Assembly: GCA_036873135.1 (NCBI GenBank)
Contig: JAPTYO010000007.1
Location: forward strand, 61,676,383 to 61,740,382
DNA from: Clarkia xantiana subsp. parviflora
Taxonomy: Eukaryota > Streptophyta > Magnoliopsida > Myrtales > Onagraceae
Direction: 5' to 3'
Length of the DNA stretch: 64,000 nt
The position numbers and the translations under genes are program-made. The notes below the pieces were generated by a model. It made no database searches and had not been told where the DNA came from. It worked only from the letters and a program-made list of their open reading frames with translations. Shown piece by piece: positions 20,544 to 31,117 of this stretch. The stretch's first letter is position 1, and each line of letters opens with the position of its first letter.

Positions 20544-21260
20544 TGTTGGATCACGGTTGGAACTCCGGTATGTTCTTGACGGAAATCCGAACTCCTTCGC
20601 TACAAGTAATCCTGCAAGAAGGGGATAGACCGGGCGGTGACCCAGAATCCCTCTCCGATGCTTAAATGAGTATCTCGATGAAACTGGCAAGTATCAGTAT
20701 GTAAATGTTCAATGTATCAATCCTGAGGTAACTCCTTCCCTTATATAGGGGAGGGGTCACCTCAGTTACCTGTTGAGATAACTGCCACGCTCCGTTTATC
20801 TCGGCACGGCCAGTAGCCCACGTTCCGTCTTTTCAGGCCACTTCCTCACTATGTTGATAGTGGGCGTATTTCTCGGCCTCGTTCTCTGGTGGCAAGTCCC
20901 GACGGATGTCGGGGATCCAGAGTTATCTCCTTTGGTCACCGCTCGGGGCCCCTCGTCATCGGGATAGGGCCAGTATTCTCAGGGATTCAATATCGGGGCC
21001 TACTTAAAGGCATATCATCGGGGCCTACTTAAAGGCATATCGTCGGGGCCTACTTAAAGGCATATCATCAGGGCCTTCTTAAAGGCATATCATCGGGGCC
21101 TACTTAAAAGCATATCATCGGGAGCGTTCAGCTCGTGTGTCCGGACCGACCTTGTCGGGACCTCTCGTATTGGTCTTCTGAGCCTCTTATGGGGCCCAGT
21201 GGGCCTACTTCGCCGTTTAGTCGCCGTTAATGGGCCTGACGGCTATATCAAAACCCATCA
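20544..21260 (-). mobile_element. 3' LTR of E3
   Basis: About 717 bp; on the minus strand TGATGGGTTTT (21260) to GATCCAACA (20544). TATATAA lies at 20741-20747 and the leader has a GCATCGGAGAGG and CTTGCAGG layout typical of these LTRs. The U3 carries 25-bp repeats. TGTTG is repeated at the left border, so the exact end could be 20541. Confidence 0.8.
20985..21125. repeat. 25-bp repeats in U3 of E3 LTR (5-6 copies)
   Basis: Unit CATCGGGGCCTACTTAAAGG plus CATAT, nearly identical copies. They lie upstream of the TATA box, the usual place of enhancer-like repeats in LTRs. Confidence 0.9.
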
Positions 21261-21280
21261 TTTGCTCCCAAGACCCGAGG
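21261..21280 (-). promoter_or_regulatory. Polypurine tract of E3
   Basis: On the minus strand CCTCGGGTCTTGGGAGCAAA directly precedes the LTR start TGATGGG. Confidence 0.75.
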
Positions 21281-21533
21281 GACTTATAGTTCGTCGTGTC
21301 TTCCAACTTCGGACCTTTCGAAATTCCGAGGATAACTACCGAATCTGAAAAGATTTCTCGATTACTCACCTATTAAATGCGATGAGTGATGAAGTGACGA
21401 CTTGAGTGCCCGTGCCTGCTTTTCTGAAAAAGCGCTTTATAGCCGTTTTGTCCCTAGTGTTTCGACGATTCAGGTTGAGGCGCTTCATCTTCAACGGTTC
21501 AGATTGCAACGTCTCTTTGCCTATCCTCTCTCC

Positions 21534-21540
21534 TATAAAA
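21534..21540 (+). promoter_or_regulatory. TATA box of the E3 antisense gene
   Basis: TATAAAA in a pyrimidine-rich setting (CTCTCCTATAAAAACCC), about 150 bp before the first ATG (21688) of the antisense gene. It points away from the LTR and against gag-pol, so the gene seems to have its own promoter. Confidence 0.65.
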
Positions 21541-21687
21541 ACCCAAATCTGGGCACTATTCAGTTCTTCTCTACCGTTTCATTCTCTGTGTTTTCAAAAG
21601 TTCAAGCTCTCCTTTCTAATCTCGGATCAGCACTCCGGCGACCAGGACCTCAGACCATCAAGCTCATCCTTTCCTCTCCGATTCGAC

Positions 21688-24613
21688 ATGTCTGGTAAGA
21701 TTTCCTCTTTCGATTCCGAAGAAACTTGTTAGCATAGCTTTTCCTTTCATCTTCATCAACTTGCCCAAACTTTGCGGAAATCATCTGTGCCTTTTCTTGC
21801 CGTGATTACTTTCCAGACGGTGAGTCCAGTTCCGGGGGGAGGAAACCCTTCAAGTTCGAGTATGCTTGTAATGAGATTTCGTACACCGCCTATGATGCAG
21901 CTCTCCGAGAGGGGTGCATTACCTCCACCTGGGAGCCTCGCTTCCCTTATCCTTGGCCTCGCGTCCCGGGTGACTCTGCAGTCACTCGTCCCCGGGAAGG
22001 CGAGGTATTTGTCTCCACCGGGCAAATATCGGCGGGGATCCGCTTCCCCTTTTGCGGTGACATGGTCGATATGTGTAAATATAACAAAACACATCCGACT
22101 ACTTTCTCCCCTCATGCCATCCGCGTGTGGAATGCCTTCCGCGTGCTTTGCCTCCGCCAACAATGGCCGTATAGCCTCCGACTCTTCCGGACCTTCTATG
22201 GGCTAAAGTGCAATGACGTCGGGGTCTGTGCCTTCTATCCGCGGATGCCTAAGTGGACCAAGGCGCAAATCTCTCGGTACAGCTGGAATGGCGACACCTG
22301 GAAGGTCGCCAAGGGTCGGGGGCTCATCACCGATTCGGGGCCCGACAATAGTGGCTGGAAGAGGAGTTATTTCTTCATCCGAAACAGCTCCATCCCATGG
22401 CCCCAATGGGAGGTTGAGGCGGACCCTGCCCCCGCTTTCCACACTTACTCTGAGGAGGATTTCCAGATTCTCCACTGCGTCCAGCTTTATCGTTGGGGGG
22501 ACTCTTTCGCTCCACTCGACGCCAACTCTATCGGGAAGCGGGACCTGATCTGACCGGGATCCGACTCCTTGATATCGTCTCCGGGGGTCAACTCTTCGAC
22601 GGCCCTTCTAACCTCGTTCCTTGGGTAATATTCTAAACGTCTTTTCGTTTTCGTCTTTGCAGCTAAGAAGGTATCATTGCTGACCAATCTCATGCTTAAG
22701 CAGGCGGAGACTGATGCTGTCCCTCGCCCCGTGAGGAAGAGAAAGTCTTCAAAGAGGGCCACCTCCTCATCGGCACCTCCCACCGCGGAGAAAATCAAGC
22801 GGGCCCGGGTGGAGAAGATGGAGCAAATCTTCAACACCAAGACTCCCGAGGAAGTTAAAAAACTCCGCTCCACAATTCAATTTTATAGGAGGCGTATTCC
22901 TAAGGAGTTAATCCCCTCCGATAAAGGAGCCAGGATCGAAGGGGTCAAACGCATCCTGCAAGGAGAAACTCCCCGCGTCCTCAAAGCGGGTTACTATAAT
23001 TATTACGGGAAGGACCAGTACCTTTCCCGTCGCGTCATCTGGTGTAAGGATCCTGATCAGCTTCCTGACTTTATTTCTGAAGCTTCTCGTCCTCCAGCTG
23101 CAGGTCAATCGGGAGTTGGAGCTTCGACGGAGGTGCCTCCCTCCGACGCCCAGGTCGGAGAGCCTCTCCTTTCTCTTCCAGCCCCAGGAGGATCGGGGAC
23201 TGAAGACGCCCCGACGGACGGTCAGTTCCGTCGGGTGCTTGACTTTGACGTCTCTCACTACTCTGAGGAGGCGAGCGGGGGCCAGCCCCTGATTCGTCGT
23301 CGGGGGGAGAGGCAGACCCCGCCGGAGCCGACTCCCGATGGGCCGCCTCCGTCTTCTCCGGCACAGCAGTTGTCGCCGGTCTTGAGCCTGACTCCCGAGG
23401 GGACAGCTGGTTCACATGGCGGCTCGAAGGCCCGCACCTCCGCTACTCCAGGGGTCGTTCCCCCTCTCCCCTTGGATGAAGCTTCTACCAACTTTACTCT
23501 CCCGACTAGGCGGCGGCTCCTTGGATTCTGATCGAGTCGTTGCGGGGGGTCCCGCTGCGTCGGGATGATGTGTCCTCGGAACTGGGTATGCACCTACTGG
23601 CAGGCTTAGTTCCCCCATCTATGAAGCTTCCGCTCTCTTTGGCCCCAGAGGACATCCACGGGGACCTTCGCAATATGGCCGTTCGTCGGGTGGAGGTAAA
23701 TTTTCTTGTTTTCACACTTAGTATATAATGTAAAATACTCTCATGTACTAACCTCCCTTTTTTTTTTCTACAGGAAATGGCAGACCAGCACCGCTGCTTC
23801 GGGTATATCCTGGCCTTGGAGGAGGCCCTGAAGGAGGAGCGGGCGAAGGCGGCCCCCGAGGTCTTGGCCAAACTCGAGGAGGATCTGGGTGCCTCCGAGT
23901 CGTCAAAGGGGAAGTTGGTTAAGGAGCAGGCCCTCCTTAACCAGAAGACTCGGGACCTCTTGAGGCAGGTCCACGATTTCGAGAGGTTGCTGAAGCAGGA
24001 GCGCCAAAGGTTCCAGGAAGAGCAGCAGGGGCGCGCGGAGGATCGGGACAGGCATGTCCTCGAGAAGAAGGCTCTGGAGGATGCTCAGGCGGGGCTGGAG
24101 GCTGAGAAATTCCTTCTTGCCAACCGGTCCCGACAGATGGAGCGGGAGGATGCTGAGTTCCCTGCCAAGCTGGCTGAAGCTGAAGCCAAAGGTCGGGAGG
24201 ATTATCGGGGCTCCGATGCTTTTCAAGCGGATGCGGTGAAGTTCTGTACGGCGGAGGTGGAAAACACCCTGCTTAACGCTGTCGAGGAGCTCCATCTGGA
24301 GTATGGTGGTGCCATCGACTTCACCAAGTCTCAGACCCTCGCCCCCTTCGCGGAGAGGTATTTCAGCCTTTCTGAGGAGAGTGACGGGGGCAACACCCCC
24401 GAGGGGATTGTGGGTGCTGAAGGCATGGTGGAGCCTCTAAGTGCAGACATCCCGACGACAGAGCCCCCGATGACCGACCCTCCCGCGGCTAATCCTTCAG
24501 AGTCTGATCCTCCCGCGGCCGATCTTCCAGGGTCCGATCCTCCGGCCGCGGAGCTTTCTGCCACAGATCTCGTGGACCCTGCTCCCCTCGACGCTGCCAA
24601 GGATCGAGCTTGA
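21688..24613 (+). pseudogene. Antisense gene of E3 (Tat aORF; Transposase_28-like domain plus coiled coil)
   Basis: Starts ATGTCTG then GTAAGA. Intron 1 is 21695-21816 (ends TTTCCAG) and the frame joins as M-S-D-G-E-S. Exon 2 (21817 to about 22624) has ISAGIRFPFC, IRVWNAFRVLC and WKRSYFFIRN, resembling the gypsy-associated Transposase_28 family. It has an in-frame TGA at 22551. A short donor/acceptor-like gap (22625-22662) separates exon 3 (22663-23695), which is basic (RPVRKRKSSKR) then Pro-rich, with a frame change near 23525. Intron 3 is 23696-23773 (GT...CTACAG). Exon 4 (23774-24613) is a long coiled coil (EEALKEERAKA, RLLKQERQRFQEEQQ) with a tail of DPPAA repeats. Function unknown. TGA and frame change suggest decay; the exon 2/3 junction is unresolved. 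Confidence 0.7.
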
Positions 24614-24704
24614 TTGCTTTATTTTTCTAATCCTTGTAATTCCCTTCTTTGTTGCGAACCTCCCAGATCTTTATAATATCAATCTTTTTTGGTTCCGATC
24701 ATCA
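24614..24704 (+). other. Putative 3' end of the antisense transcript
   Basis: T-rich sequence after the stop, with TTTATAATATCAATC-like AT-rich blocks that could support polyadenylation, ending where the satellite begins. Confidence 0.35.
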
Positions 24705-25488
24705 CTTGCACCACTTAAGGTGAATTAACTACGCCACCTAAGGCAATTCGATCATATCACTTAAGAGTAATTTCGACGCGTCACTTAAGACATTTTACCC
24801 ACACCACTTAAGGCGATTTAATCGTGCCCCTTAAGGCAACTTTTCCACACCACTTAAGGCGATCTAATCGTGCCCCTTAAGGCAACTTTTCCACACCACT
24901 TAAGGCGATTTAATCGTGCCCCTTAAGGCAACTTTTCCACACCACTTAAGGCAATTTAATCGTGCCATATAAGGCGGAACCACGCCACTTAAGGCGATTT
25001 AATTGTGCCATTTAAGGCAACTTATCTACACCACTTAAGGCGATTTAATCGTGCCATTTAAGGTGGAACCACGCCACTTAAGGCGATTTAATTGTGCCAC
25101 TTAAGGCAACTTATCTACACCACTTAAGGCGATTTAATCGTGCCATTTAAGGCGGAACCACGCCACTTAAGGCAACTTATCTACACCACTTAAGGCGATT
25201 TAATCGTGCCATTTAAGGCGGAACCACGCCACTTAAGGCGATTTAATTGTGCCACTTAGGCAACTTATCTACACCACTTAAGGCGATTTAATCGGAAGCA
25301 ACCTCTTTATTCATTGATGGCTTAACACGATAAACAACTTGCACCACTGAAGGCGACTTAATAGACAGCTTGCACCACTGAAGGCGACTTAATAGATAAC
25401 TTGCACCACTGAAGGCGACTTAATCACATAACTTGCACCACTGAAGGCGACTTAATAAACAGCTTGCACCACTGAAGGCGACTTAATA
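24705..25488. repeat. Tandem array between pol and antisense gene of E3
   Basis: Built from ~23-bp half-units CACTTAAGGCGATTTAATCG and CACTTAAGGCAACTT joined into ~46-bp and longer units. From about 25335 it changes to a 31-bp unit GCACCACTGAAGGCGACTTA. It ends exactly at the integrase stop (25489-25491 on the plus strand). It fits the hypervariable satellite-forming zone known downstream of pol in Tat/Ogre elements. Confidence 0.92.
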
Positions 25489-26721
25489 TCAGACATGACA
25501 TTTCTTCAAGTGTTCGCCACTAAAAGAATGTTTCAACACATTGCCATCGAGGTCTTCCAACTTATACGCATTCCGAGCTGGCATCCCCACGACCTTATAA
25601 GGCCCTTCCCATTTTGGTGACATCTTGTTGATCCGATCCAAAAGGGTGAATTCGTTCCGACGCCACACCAGTTCCCCGACAAAGAACTGTCGAGACTTGA
25701 CTCGTCGATTATAATATCGGGCCGTTGCCAAGCGCATCCGAGCCTGGACCTCCTCGGCACTCCGCCTCTTCTCTTCGACCAAGTCCAAGTCCAGGCGCCT
25801 CATTTCATCATTCGACAGAGGTTCGTAATACCTCGTCCGATGGGATGCCACAGCTATTTCGACGGGAGCAACTGCCTCCGTGCCATAGACGAGGCCAAAC
25901 GGAGTCTCCCCGGTCGATCTTTTGGGTGCTGTTCTAACAGCCCAAAGTACATTTTCCAGCTCGTCCAGCCATTTGCCCTTCAAGGTGTGGACCCTCTTCT
26001 TCAGGCCGTCCATCACGATCTTATTGGCTGACTCCACTTGTCCATTGGTTTGAGCATGACGGACAGAGGATGTCCGATTTTCAATTTTCAGTTCCTCCAA
26101 GTACTCCTTCCACTGGGCCCCGTTGAACGGAGGGCCATTATCGCTGATCACCACCTTGGGGATCCCGTATCGGGATATGATATGGGTCTGGAGGAATTTG
26201 AGGATGTGGTTCCCCGTTGTCTTGGCCAATGCCTTGGCTTCTATCCATTTCGAAAAATAATCAATAGCCACAACTAAGTATCGACACTGACCTTTTGTAA
26301 CTGGAAGGGGTCCCACCAAGTCGATTCCCCACTGCGAGAAGGGCCAAGCACTCTTGATGGACGTCAGATCGGCAGCTGGAGCCACGATGTTCGGGGCGTA
26401 CTTCTGGCAAGCGTCACAGGATCGGACTAGCATCGTTGCCTCTTTGTTCATCGAGGGCCAGTAATAGCCCAAGTTCAACACTTTCCTCACGATGGATCGG
26501 GCACCTTCATGATAGGCCAAATATCCTTCGTGCACCTCCCTAAGGATCCGACCGGCGTCGGGCTCGGCCACGCATTTCAGATAAGGAGTTAAATACCCCT
26601 TTTTGTACAGCTGATTGTCCACCATCACATAATTGGGCGCGATCCTGCGTATTTTGCCTGCTGCCACTTCCTCATCGGGGACTGCCTCGTAGTCAGATAC
26701 GCGGTTATTGGGGTCATCCAA
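25489..26721 (-). CDS. Integrase of E3
   Basis: Inserts the cDNA copy into host DNA. The uninterrupted 410-codon frame covers the whole protein. The N-terminal zinc domain has H-H-C-C (HEGYLAYHEG, then CDACQKYA). The core has D-D-E in GIDLVGPLP, VISDNGPPF and TNGQVESANK. The C-terminal barrel has GELVWRRNEF, SPKWEGPYKV and EHLKKCHV. The first residue comes from a TTG and is not a real start: this is the end of the polyprotein, separated from the second RNase H by a frameshift near 26705. The most intact integrase in the window. Confidence 0.88.
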   Translation of the reverse strand: MDDPNNRVSDYEAVPDEEVAAGKIRRIAPNYVMVDNQLYKKGYLTPYLKCVAEPDAGRILREVHEGYLAYHEGARSIVRKVLNLGYYWPSMNKEATMLVRSCDACQKYAPNIVAPAADLTSIKSAWPFSQWGIDLVGPLPVTKGQCRYLVVAIDYFSKWIEAKALAKTTGNHILKFLQTHIISRYGIPKVVISDNGPPFNGAQWKEYLEELKIENRTSSVRHAQTNGQVESANKIVMDGLKKRVHTLKGKWLDELENVLWAVRTAPKRSTGETPFGLVYGTEAVAPVEIAVASHRTRYYEPLSNDEMRRLDLDLVEEKRRSAEEVQARMRLATARYYNRRVKSRQFFVGELVWRRNEFTLLDRINKMSPKWEGPYKVVGMPARNAYKLEDLDGNVLKHSFSGEHLKKCHV

Positions 26722-28412
26722 GTGGGCTCCTCCGATCCGATCTCAATGGCACAAACCTCTGACTGATCGGTGGTTGACAGGATCACCTTCTCCAAGAAAT
26801 GCACCTTCCGACTTTCATCGAGGGGTGCCCCCAAGGCGAATTTGCTCAAGGCATCTGCTTCCGCATTATCCTCCCTCGGGATCGCCTCAATATCGAAGCT
26901 CTTGAAACTCTCCTTCAGGGTTTGTACCTCGCGAAGATACTTTTTCATCATCGGGCTCTTTGCTTCGTATCGCCCTTGGACTTGGTTCACGATCAGGCTA
27001 TCATCGCATTTCACCTTTAAGTGACCAACTTCCGTTCCTTTAGCAATCTTGAGGCCAGTGATGAGAGCCTCATACTCAACTTCATTGTTGGTGGCCCTAA
27101 ATGTCAAGGCCAAGGCGTATCGGAGGGGCTCGCCTCCGTCTGGTGGTATCAGTACGAAACCTGCTCCCGATCCTTCTGAATTTGAGGAGCCATCGGTGTA
27201 CATCTCCCAAGTATTTTCGGTGTCGGGCTGTTCTGACTGCTCTGTTATCGGGACCTCCAAAGTTGCCCCCTCTACAGGGCCCGCTTCTTCTAGATCGGGG
27301 GCTGTAGACTCTGCTATGAAATCCGCCAACGCCTGGCCCTTAATAGCCGTCCTTGGAGCAAAGTGAATGCGGAACTCACTAAGCTCGACTGCCCATTTCA
27401 CTAATCTTCCCGACGCATCAGGTCGGTTCAAAAAATGTTTCAAGGGAAGATTCGTCAAAACGGTAATCTCATGCGCGTGGAAGTAAGGCCTCAGCTTCCG
27501 AGCAGTAATAATCAACGCATAGAGATACTTCTCAACGGCGGGATAATTCATTTCAGACTTGGCGAGTGCCTTGCTTACATAATAGACGTGGACTTGGCTA
27601 TCCTCTACAACTTTTACTAAGACAGAGCTAACAGCAAATTCAGAAACAACCAAATACAGATAGAGTTTCTCGCCTGGGATGGGCTTCGCCAGTGGCGCGA
27701 GGGCACAAAGGTGCTGCTTCAGTGCCTGGAATGCCTCCTGGCACTTGGCAGTCCACTCGAACTTCTTATTGGCCCTCAGCACTTCAAAAAATTGCATGGA
27801 TCGGTCGCTTGCCTTGGACAGGAAGCGATTCATCGCGACCAATCTACCATTCAGCACCTGCACCTCCTTGGACTTCATCTCCTCAATTGCCCTCAGCTTC
27901 TCAGGGTTCACCTCGATTCCCCTCTGGCTCACCATAAAGCCCAGGAACTTCCCTGAGTGCACTCCGAAGGCGCACTTGGTCGGGTTCAGGCGAACTTGAT
28001 GGAGCCTCATCCGCTCGAATGCCGTGGCCAAGTTGTGAACATGATCCTCGGCCTGTCGGGACTTCACCAGCATGTCGTCCACATAGGCCTCCATGGTTTT
28101 CCCCAACATATCCCCGAACAGCTTATTCACCATCCTCTGATAAGTTGCACCTGCGTTGATCAATCCGAAGGGCATAACATCATAATGATAGATGTCACTA
28201 TCATCATAAAAGGCGGTATGAGGGGCATCCTCCTCGGACATCTTGATCTGATTGTAGCCAGAGTAAGCATCCATAAAGCTCAGCAGCTCATGACCCGATG
28301 TGGCATCCACCAGCTGGTCGATCCTCGGGAGCGGGTAGCAATCCTTCGGGCATGCCTTGTTCAGGTCGCGGAAATCGACGCACATCCGCCACTTGCCATT
28401 GCTCTTCTTCAC
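26700..28412 (-). CDS. Reverse transcriptase, RNase H and second RNase H of E3
   Basis: Long open frame (595 codons to 26625, the last ~25 in a wrong frame). RT shows MCVDFRDLNKACPKD, MPFGLINAGATYQRMV and the catalytic YVDDM. The thumb and RT-linked RNase H follow (YPAVEKYLYALI, HEITVLTN), then the second RNase H with all four acidic residues: YTDGS, NNEVEYEAL, VKCDDSLIV and NAEADALSKF. The order RT, RNase H, second RNase H places it in the Tat lineage. Upstream is an in-frame stop near 28443, downstream a frameshift near 26705. Confidence 0.88.
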
Positions 28413-28442
28413 CAGGACTGGGTTGGCGACCCAAGTCTGGAA

Positions 28443-29045
28443 TCAGAGCTCCTTAATGAATCCAGCATTGAGCAACCTGCCCACCTCCTGCTGGATCGCG
28501 ATCTTCTTGTCGGCACCCATCGGGCGCCTTCTCTGTGTAATCGGCTTGATCGCGAGATCAATCTTCAGCTCATGAGTAATCACATCGGGGCTGATTCCTG
28601 GCATGTCACTCGGGGACCAGGCAAACAGCTCCTTGAACTCGTTCAACAGATCAATCAATTCTCGGGCCGTCTCCTCGGTCAGGGCGGACCCGATTTTCAC
28701 CTTCCTCTGAGGCCCATCAATCTCGACCTCCTTCAAATCTTCCATCGGGGCGGGACGCCCAAACTCCTCTCAGGGATCAGCGTCAGTCTGGAAAACATTC
28801 ATAGCCTCCCGATTCCTTCTTCGGGTGGCATCGACATAGCACCTCCTGGAAGCTATCTGATCGCCCTGGACCTCCCCGATTCCGTGGTCAGTCGGGAACT
28901 TCAGCTTTTGAAGGACAGTTGAGGCGACTGCCCCCAGCGGGTTGATGGTAGTCCTCCCGATAATTGCATTATAGGTCCCCGCGGACTTGACCACTACGAA
29001 TTCCACGTTCCTCTTCTCCGACTTCCAGCAAACTACCGAATTCAA
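28443..29045 (-). pseudogene. Protease C-terminal part and protease-RT linker of E3
   Basis: From 29045 to 28770 the end of the protease (TYNAIIGRTTINPLGAVAST) and CYVDATRR are readable; a stop lies at about 28770. From 28745 to 28443 the linker continues with ELFAWSPSDMPGISPDV and ADKKIAIQQEVGRLLNAGFI, the usual start of RT in these elements, up to a stop near 28443. The frame is shifted against the upstream gag-protease frame near 29040. Confidence 0.8.
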
Positions 29046-30905
29046 CCGGTAAAGTAATCATCCCCACCGGGTAACAAGTGGAGCCAGAGAATCCGACCAT
29101 CGGGAAGTCTGCGGGCTTTAAGTCGTTCCTGGTTTTTCCCATGGCCTCCAGTGCATCCATGAACAGAATATCGGAGGAGCTCCCTTCGTCAATCAGGATT
29201 CGCTTCATCTCATATCCATCTACGTTCAGGGTCACGACCAAAGCATCATCGTGTGGGGTCTCCACGCCTATCAGGTCCTCCGCTGAGAAGGGAATCACCA
29301 TTTCTTCTTTCAGAGTCCAATTTCGGGCCCTCTTGCCCAGTATCACAGCAATGGGAATCCGAGAAGCATAGACCTCCCGAGCTGCCGTAGTATCTCCTCC
29401 TGCAGCAAGTCCTCCGTGAATCACATTAATAGTTCCCCGCTTCTCCTTGCGGGCATTGGAAGACTCAGGTTTATCACTCTTCGGGGATCGACCATGGGAT
29501 CGGGAACGAGACCGCGATCGGGACCGGGAACGGGATCGGCCCCGCTGCCCAGCCACAAATTCCTTAAGCTTCCCCTTCTGGATCAGCTTCTCAATCTCTT
29601 TCTTCAACTCCCGACAATGGTTAGTGTCGTGACCGTTGGCACGGTGAAAGCGACAATAACGGTCAGTGCGGGCTCCCATGGACTCTCCATCTTTTTTCAG
29701 GGGATACCTGGCGATACCCTGTCGGTCCATCACCGCCAGCACAGCACCCATGGAACAAATGAGAGGGGTGTAGTGGTCCTCCCGCTTGTCCGACTTCGTG
29801 GAACGCTTGTCTTCCCTCCGATCGAGACGACCTCGACCCCGACTATTATCGGATTTATCTTTCCTCCTGCGATCGTCCGAGGGTTTGAACGACTGCTTCC
29901 CCTTATTTGATTTTGGAGGATCGAGGTCTCCGGCAGCTATCTTCGACTCCTGGACGTCGATTTGCTGCTTCACTCTCTTCTGCAGCGCCTCCATGTTCCA
30001 CACAGCCTTCTCAGCCACGCTGTGCATCAGGTCGGAACCATATGGTGCAGTCAGGTTCCGAATGAAGGTATGGATGGTCTCTCCCTCCGTCATTTCCTCA
30101 TCAATTTCGGCCACGCTGGCCGTGTACCTCTGGTAGTAATGCGCCAGAGATTCGTCGGGCCTCTGTACCACCTCAGTCACGAACCTCGCGCTTTTCAGGA
30201 GACGCCGACGGCCCTGGTACTGCTGGATGAATCGATCATGCATCTGGGTCCAGCTAGAGATGCACCCTGGGAGAAGGCTGAAGAACCACGTCAGGGCCCT
30301 CTCACCGAGTGTGCCTGGGAACAAAACGCACACGATATCATCATTCGGGGCTCTGCCTAGACAAGCCATGACATGCTTGTGGACATGACGAACGGGATCT
30401 CCCTCGCCATCATATTCCTTAATTGTCGGGATGCCCAGTCCCGGCGGGGCAGTGGTGTTCACCAATCAGGGGACAAAGGGATGAGTGGAGCGATCCCTCA
30501 GCTCCGTCATCATCTTCTTCTGGTCCCCCATGCAAATGTTCACAATCTTCACCACCTAATCGGGGGTGATAGGGCCATTGAGAGGAATGGTCCTATGCTG
30601 CACAGGTCCAGGTCCATCGACCACAAATTGCTCCAATAGGGCAGGCTCCTTGCCCTGGTGCTCGGGTTGTTCTCCATCGGCGGAGGTGGAGGCAACTCCT
30701 CCTCCTTCTTCTTGGCGGCCTCCCTTCGGTCTAGGAGAGCCTCCATAGCTTCCAAAAACACTGGCATGGCATCCATCACAGCCTTTGCCAAGTCCGGCTT
30801 TGCAGGTGCATCCTGGTCCCTCCTTGGGATCTCTTCCCGGCTCTCCGATGAGTTTCGAATGGAATCTTCACGATCGTCATGATGCCCTCTTGTTTGAGAA
30901 ACAGT
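29000..30905 (-). pseudogene. gag: gag and protease N-terminal part of E3
   Basis: The N-terminal part (30905 to about 30640) is acidic/Pro-rich with EALLDRREAAKKKEEE. The frame changes near 30630, with stops near 30557 and at 30466-30468. The open part from 30465 has the gag domain (YDGEGDPVRHV, ALTWFFSLLPG, FIQQYQGRRRLL, ESLAHYYQRY) and the C-H-H-C knuckle CRFHRANGHDTNHC (codons 271-284). An Arg-Ser dipeptide repeat follows (codons 309-323), then NVIHGGLAAGG and the protease. The protease active site reads LIDEGSSSDIL: Glu replaces the Gly that follows Asp in the E1/E2 copies (VDGGS), so activity is doubtful. The first codons and the 5' LTR are lost at 30905. Confidence 0.82.
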
Positions 30906-31086
30906 AGGGGGAGGATAGCACAGGGACGGCGAGCTCCGGCAGCAGCGACTGGGGCACGACGCCGGGGACAGCGCGAAGCAGACGGGGAGGCGCGGTGGTG
31001 ACCGGACCAACGTCGTAGCTCCGGTGGCTTATGGCGGCTCCGATGGTCAAGGATTCCGGCGAGCAAGAGAGGGAATGTAGAGAGAG

Positions 31087-31117
<31 letters not shown>

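Larger units (their letters stand above)
20544..30905 (-). mobile_element. Element E3: Tat-type LTR retrotransposon, 5' end deleted
   Basis: Minus-strand element. Read from 30905: gag, protease, RT, RNase H, second RNase H, integrase, then a satellite, an antisense gene, a polypurine tract and the 3' LTR at 20544-21260. The 5' LTR and the first part of gag are gone: at about 30905 the gag sequence joins the middle of a family B LTR. It sits in the internal region of B1. The presumed 3' flank is AATGT (20539-20543), but no matching TSD survives at the deleted end. It is richer in GC than E1 and E2. Confidence 0.85.

Noticed and set aside
20168..20554. 128-codon minus ORF across the E3 LTR border
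   Set aside because: Spans the LTR/B1 junction and the 90-bp repeats; not conserved in B2.
22203..24600. Minus-strand ORFs opposite the E3 antisense gene
   Set aside because: Shadows of the GC-rich plus-strand exons; splice sites, motifs and coiled coil fit the plus strand only.
24705..25488. CRISPR-like array
   Set aside because: Repeats are contiguous without unique spacers, and the genome is a plant; this is an ordinary tandem satellite.
27957..28922. 321-codon plus-strand ORF
   Set aside because: Lies exactly opposite the E3 RT coding frame; a shadow ORF of GC-rich codons.
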